Source: Firmicutes bacterium CAG:882
GTDB taxonomy: Bacteria; Bacillota; Clostridia; Lachnospirales; Lachnospiraceae
DNA length: 5,874 nt
Direction of reading: 5' to 3'
Assembly: GCA_000435595.1 (NCBI GenBank)
Contig: FR895427.1
Location: 7,223-13,096, forward strand
Shown: piece after piece, positions 5,391-5,874 of the stretch
Layout of the letters: the number at the start of each line of letters is the position of its first letter
How positions within the stretch are numbered: the first letter of the stretch is position 1
Position numbers and translations under genes: made by a program
The notes under the pieces: generated by a model
Database searches by the model: none
What the model saw: the letters and a program-made list of their open reading frames with translations, nothing else
Told to the model about the DNA's origin: nothing

Positions 5391-5874
5391 TTATACATTT
5401 TTCTTTAAATATACAACCACATGACGGAATGGCTCTTCGCCCTCGCTTCTTGTAGATACATATCTGTCATTCTGAAGTGCAGAATGTATAATTCTTCTCT
5501 CATAAGGATTCATTGGCTCAAGTGAAACAGGCTTTCTTGTTCTCTTAACCTTATACGCAATATTTTTTGCAAGAGACTCTAAAGTCTCTTTTCTTCTTGC
5601 ACGGTAATTTTCAGTGTCTAACTTGACACGGAAATAACCCTCTGCCTCCTTATTGGCAACAAGGCTTACAAGATACTGTAACGAGTCAAGCGTCTGTCCT
5701 CTCTTGCCGATGAGAACGCCCATATTCTCGCCCACAAGCTCGACATCAACAGAACCCTCATTCTCATCAATAACTACCTTGACCTCTGCATTCATTCCCA
5801 TGGCACCTAATACATCGCTAAGGAACTTCTTGATTGCCGACTCCATGTCAGGACCTGCAACAGGCTTTCTTGTG
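5391..5874 (-). CDS. jag: RNA-binding protein Jag/KhpB (EloR), 3' part; start lies beyond the window
   Basis: The frame is open to the right edge: nine codons (TRKPVAGPD) precede the first visible Met (complement of 5844-5846), and no good Shine-Dalgarno precedes it, so this is a 5'-truncated view rather than a 151-residue protein. The usual N-terminal Jag_N domain would lie outside. Counting from the visible Met, the KH-type domain spans about 1-80 with the GxxG-containing IGKRGQTLDSLQYL (46-59), and the R3H domain follows with NPYERRIIHSALQ (R-x3-H near 117-121) and VSTRSEGEEP. Jag/KhpB is an RNA-binding protein that partners with KhpA and affects cell elongation and envelope gene expression in Firmicutes (known of the family). 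It usually follows yidC in an rpmH-rnpA-yidC-jag operon, not visible here. A strong terminator follows it. Confidence 0.93.
   Translation of the reverse strand, partial: TRKPVAGPDMESAIKKFLSDVLGAMGMNAEVKVVIDENEGSVDVELVGENMGVLIGKRGQTLDSLQYLVSLVANKEAEGYFRVKLDTENYRARRKETLESLAKNIAYKVKRTRKPVSLEPMNPYERRIIHSALQNDRYVSTRSEGEEPFRHVVVYLKKNV

Noticed and set aside
5391..5846. Reading jag as a complete 151-residue gene starting at 5846
   Set aside because: The frame stays open to the window edge, there is no good ribosome binding site before that Met, and the normal N-terminal Jag domain would be missing. A partial gene is the better call.

Overview
The window looks like chromosomal DNA from a low-to-moderate-GC Gram-positive of the class Clostridia, probably Lachnospiraceae. 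This rests on the gene order, strong AGGAG-type ribosome binding sites and the protein sequences; no database search was possible. Four of the five genes belong to the conserved origin-proximal block jag - mnmE - mnmG - rsmG, all on the minus strand. In many Firmicutes this block lies next to rpmH, rnpA, yidC and dnaA, so the missing dnaA side would be expected beyond the right edge.

From right to left: the 3' part of jag/khpB (KH and R3H RNA-binding domains; its start is outside the window) ends at a strong intrinsic terminator. A short leader follows, then mnmE and mnmG, whose products form the heterotetramer that modifies the wobble uridine of certain tRNAs. rsmG (16S rRNA m7G methyltransferase) comes next and is tightly coupled to mnmG. 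MnmE, MnmG and RsmG all act on translation RNAs.

Left part: a plus-strand gene converges on rsmG with 28 bp between their ends. It encodes an N-terminally anchored alpha/beta-hydrolase-fold protein whose nucleophile and histidine positions look degenerate. In front of it, positions 1-194 form one large nested imperfect palindrome with 8-bp terminal inverted repeats, which looks like a MITE-type or structured repeat element; it may continue beyond the left edge.

The most striking non-gene signal is a set of DnaA boxes inside the mnmE coding sequence. Three perfect TTATCCACA boxes and one single-mismatch box sit exactly 21 bp apart in the same orientation (4610-4681), with degenerate boxes between them and two further perfect boxes at 4373 and 4774 (the latter inverted). 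The 21-bp period is also a seven-residue repeat in the MnmE helical domain. Near the presumed replication origin, this could be a DnaA-titrating or DnaA-binding regulatory cluster carried within a gene.
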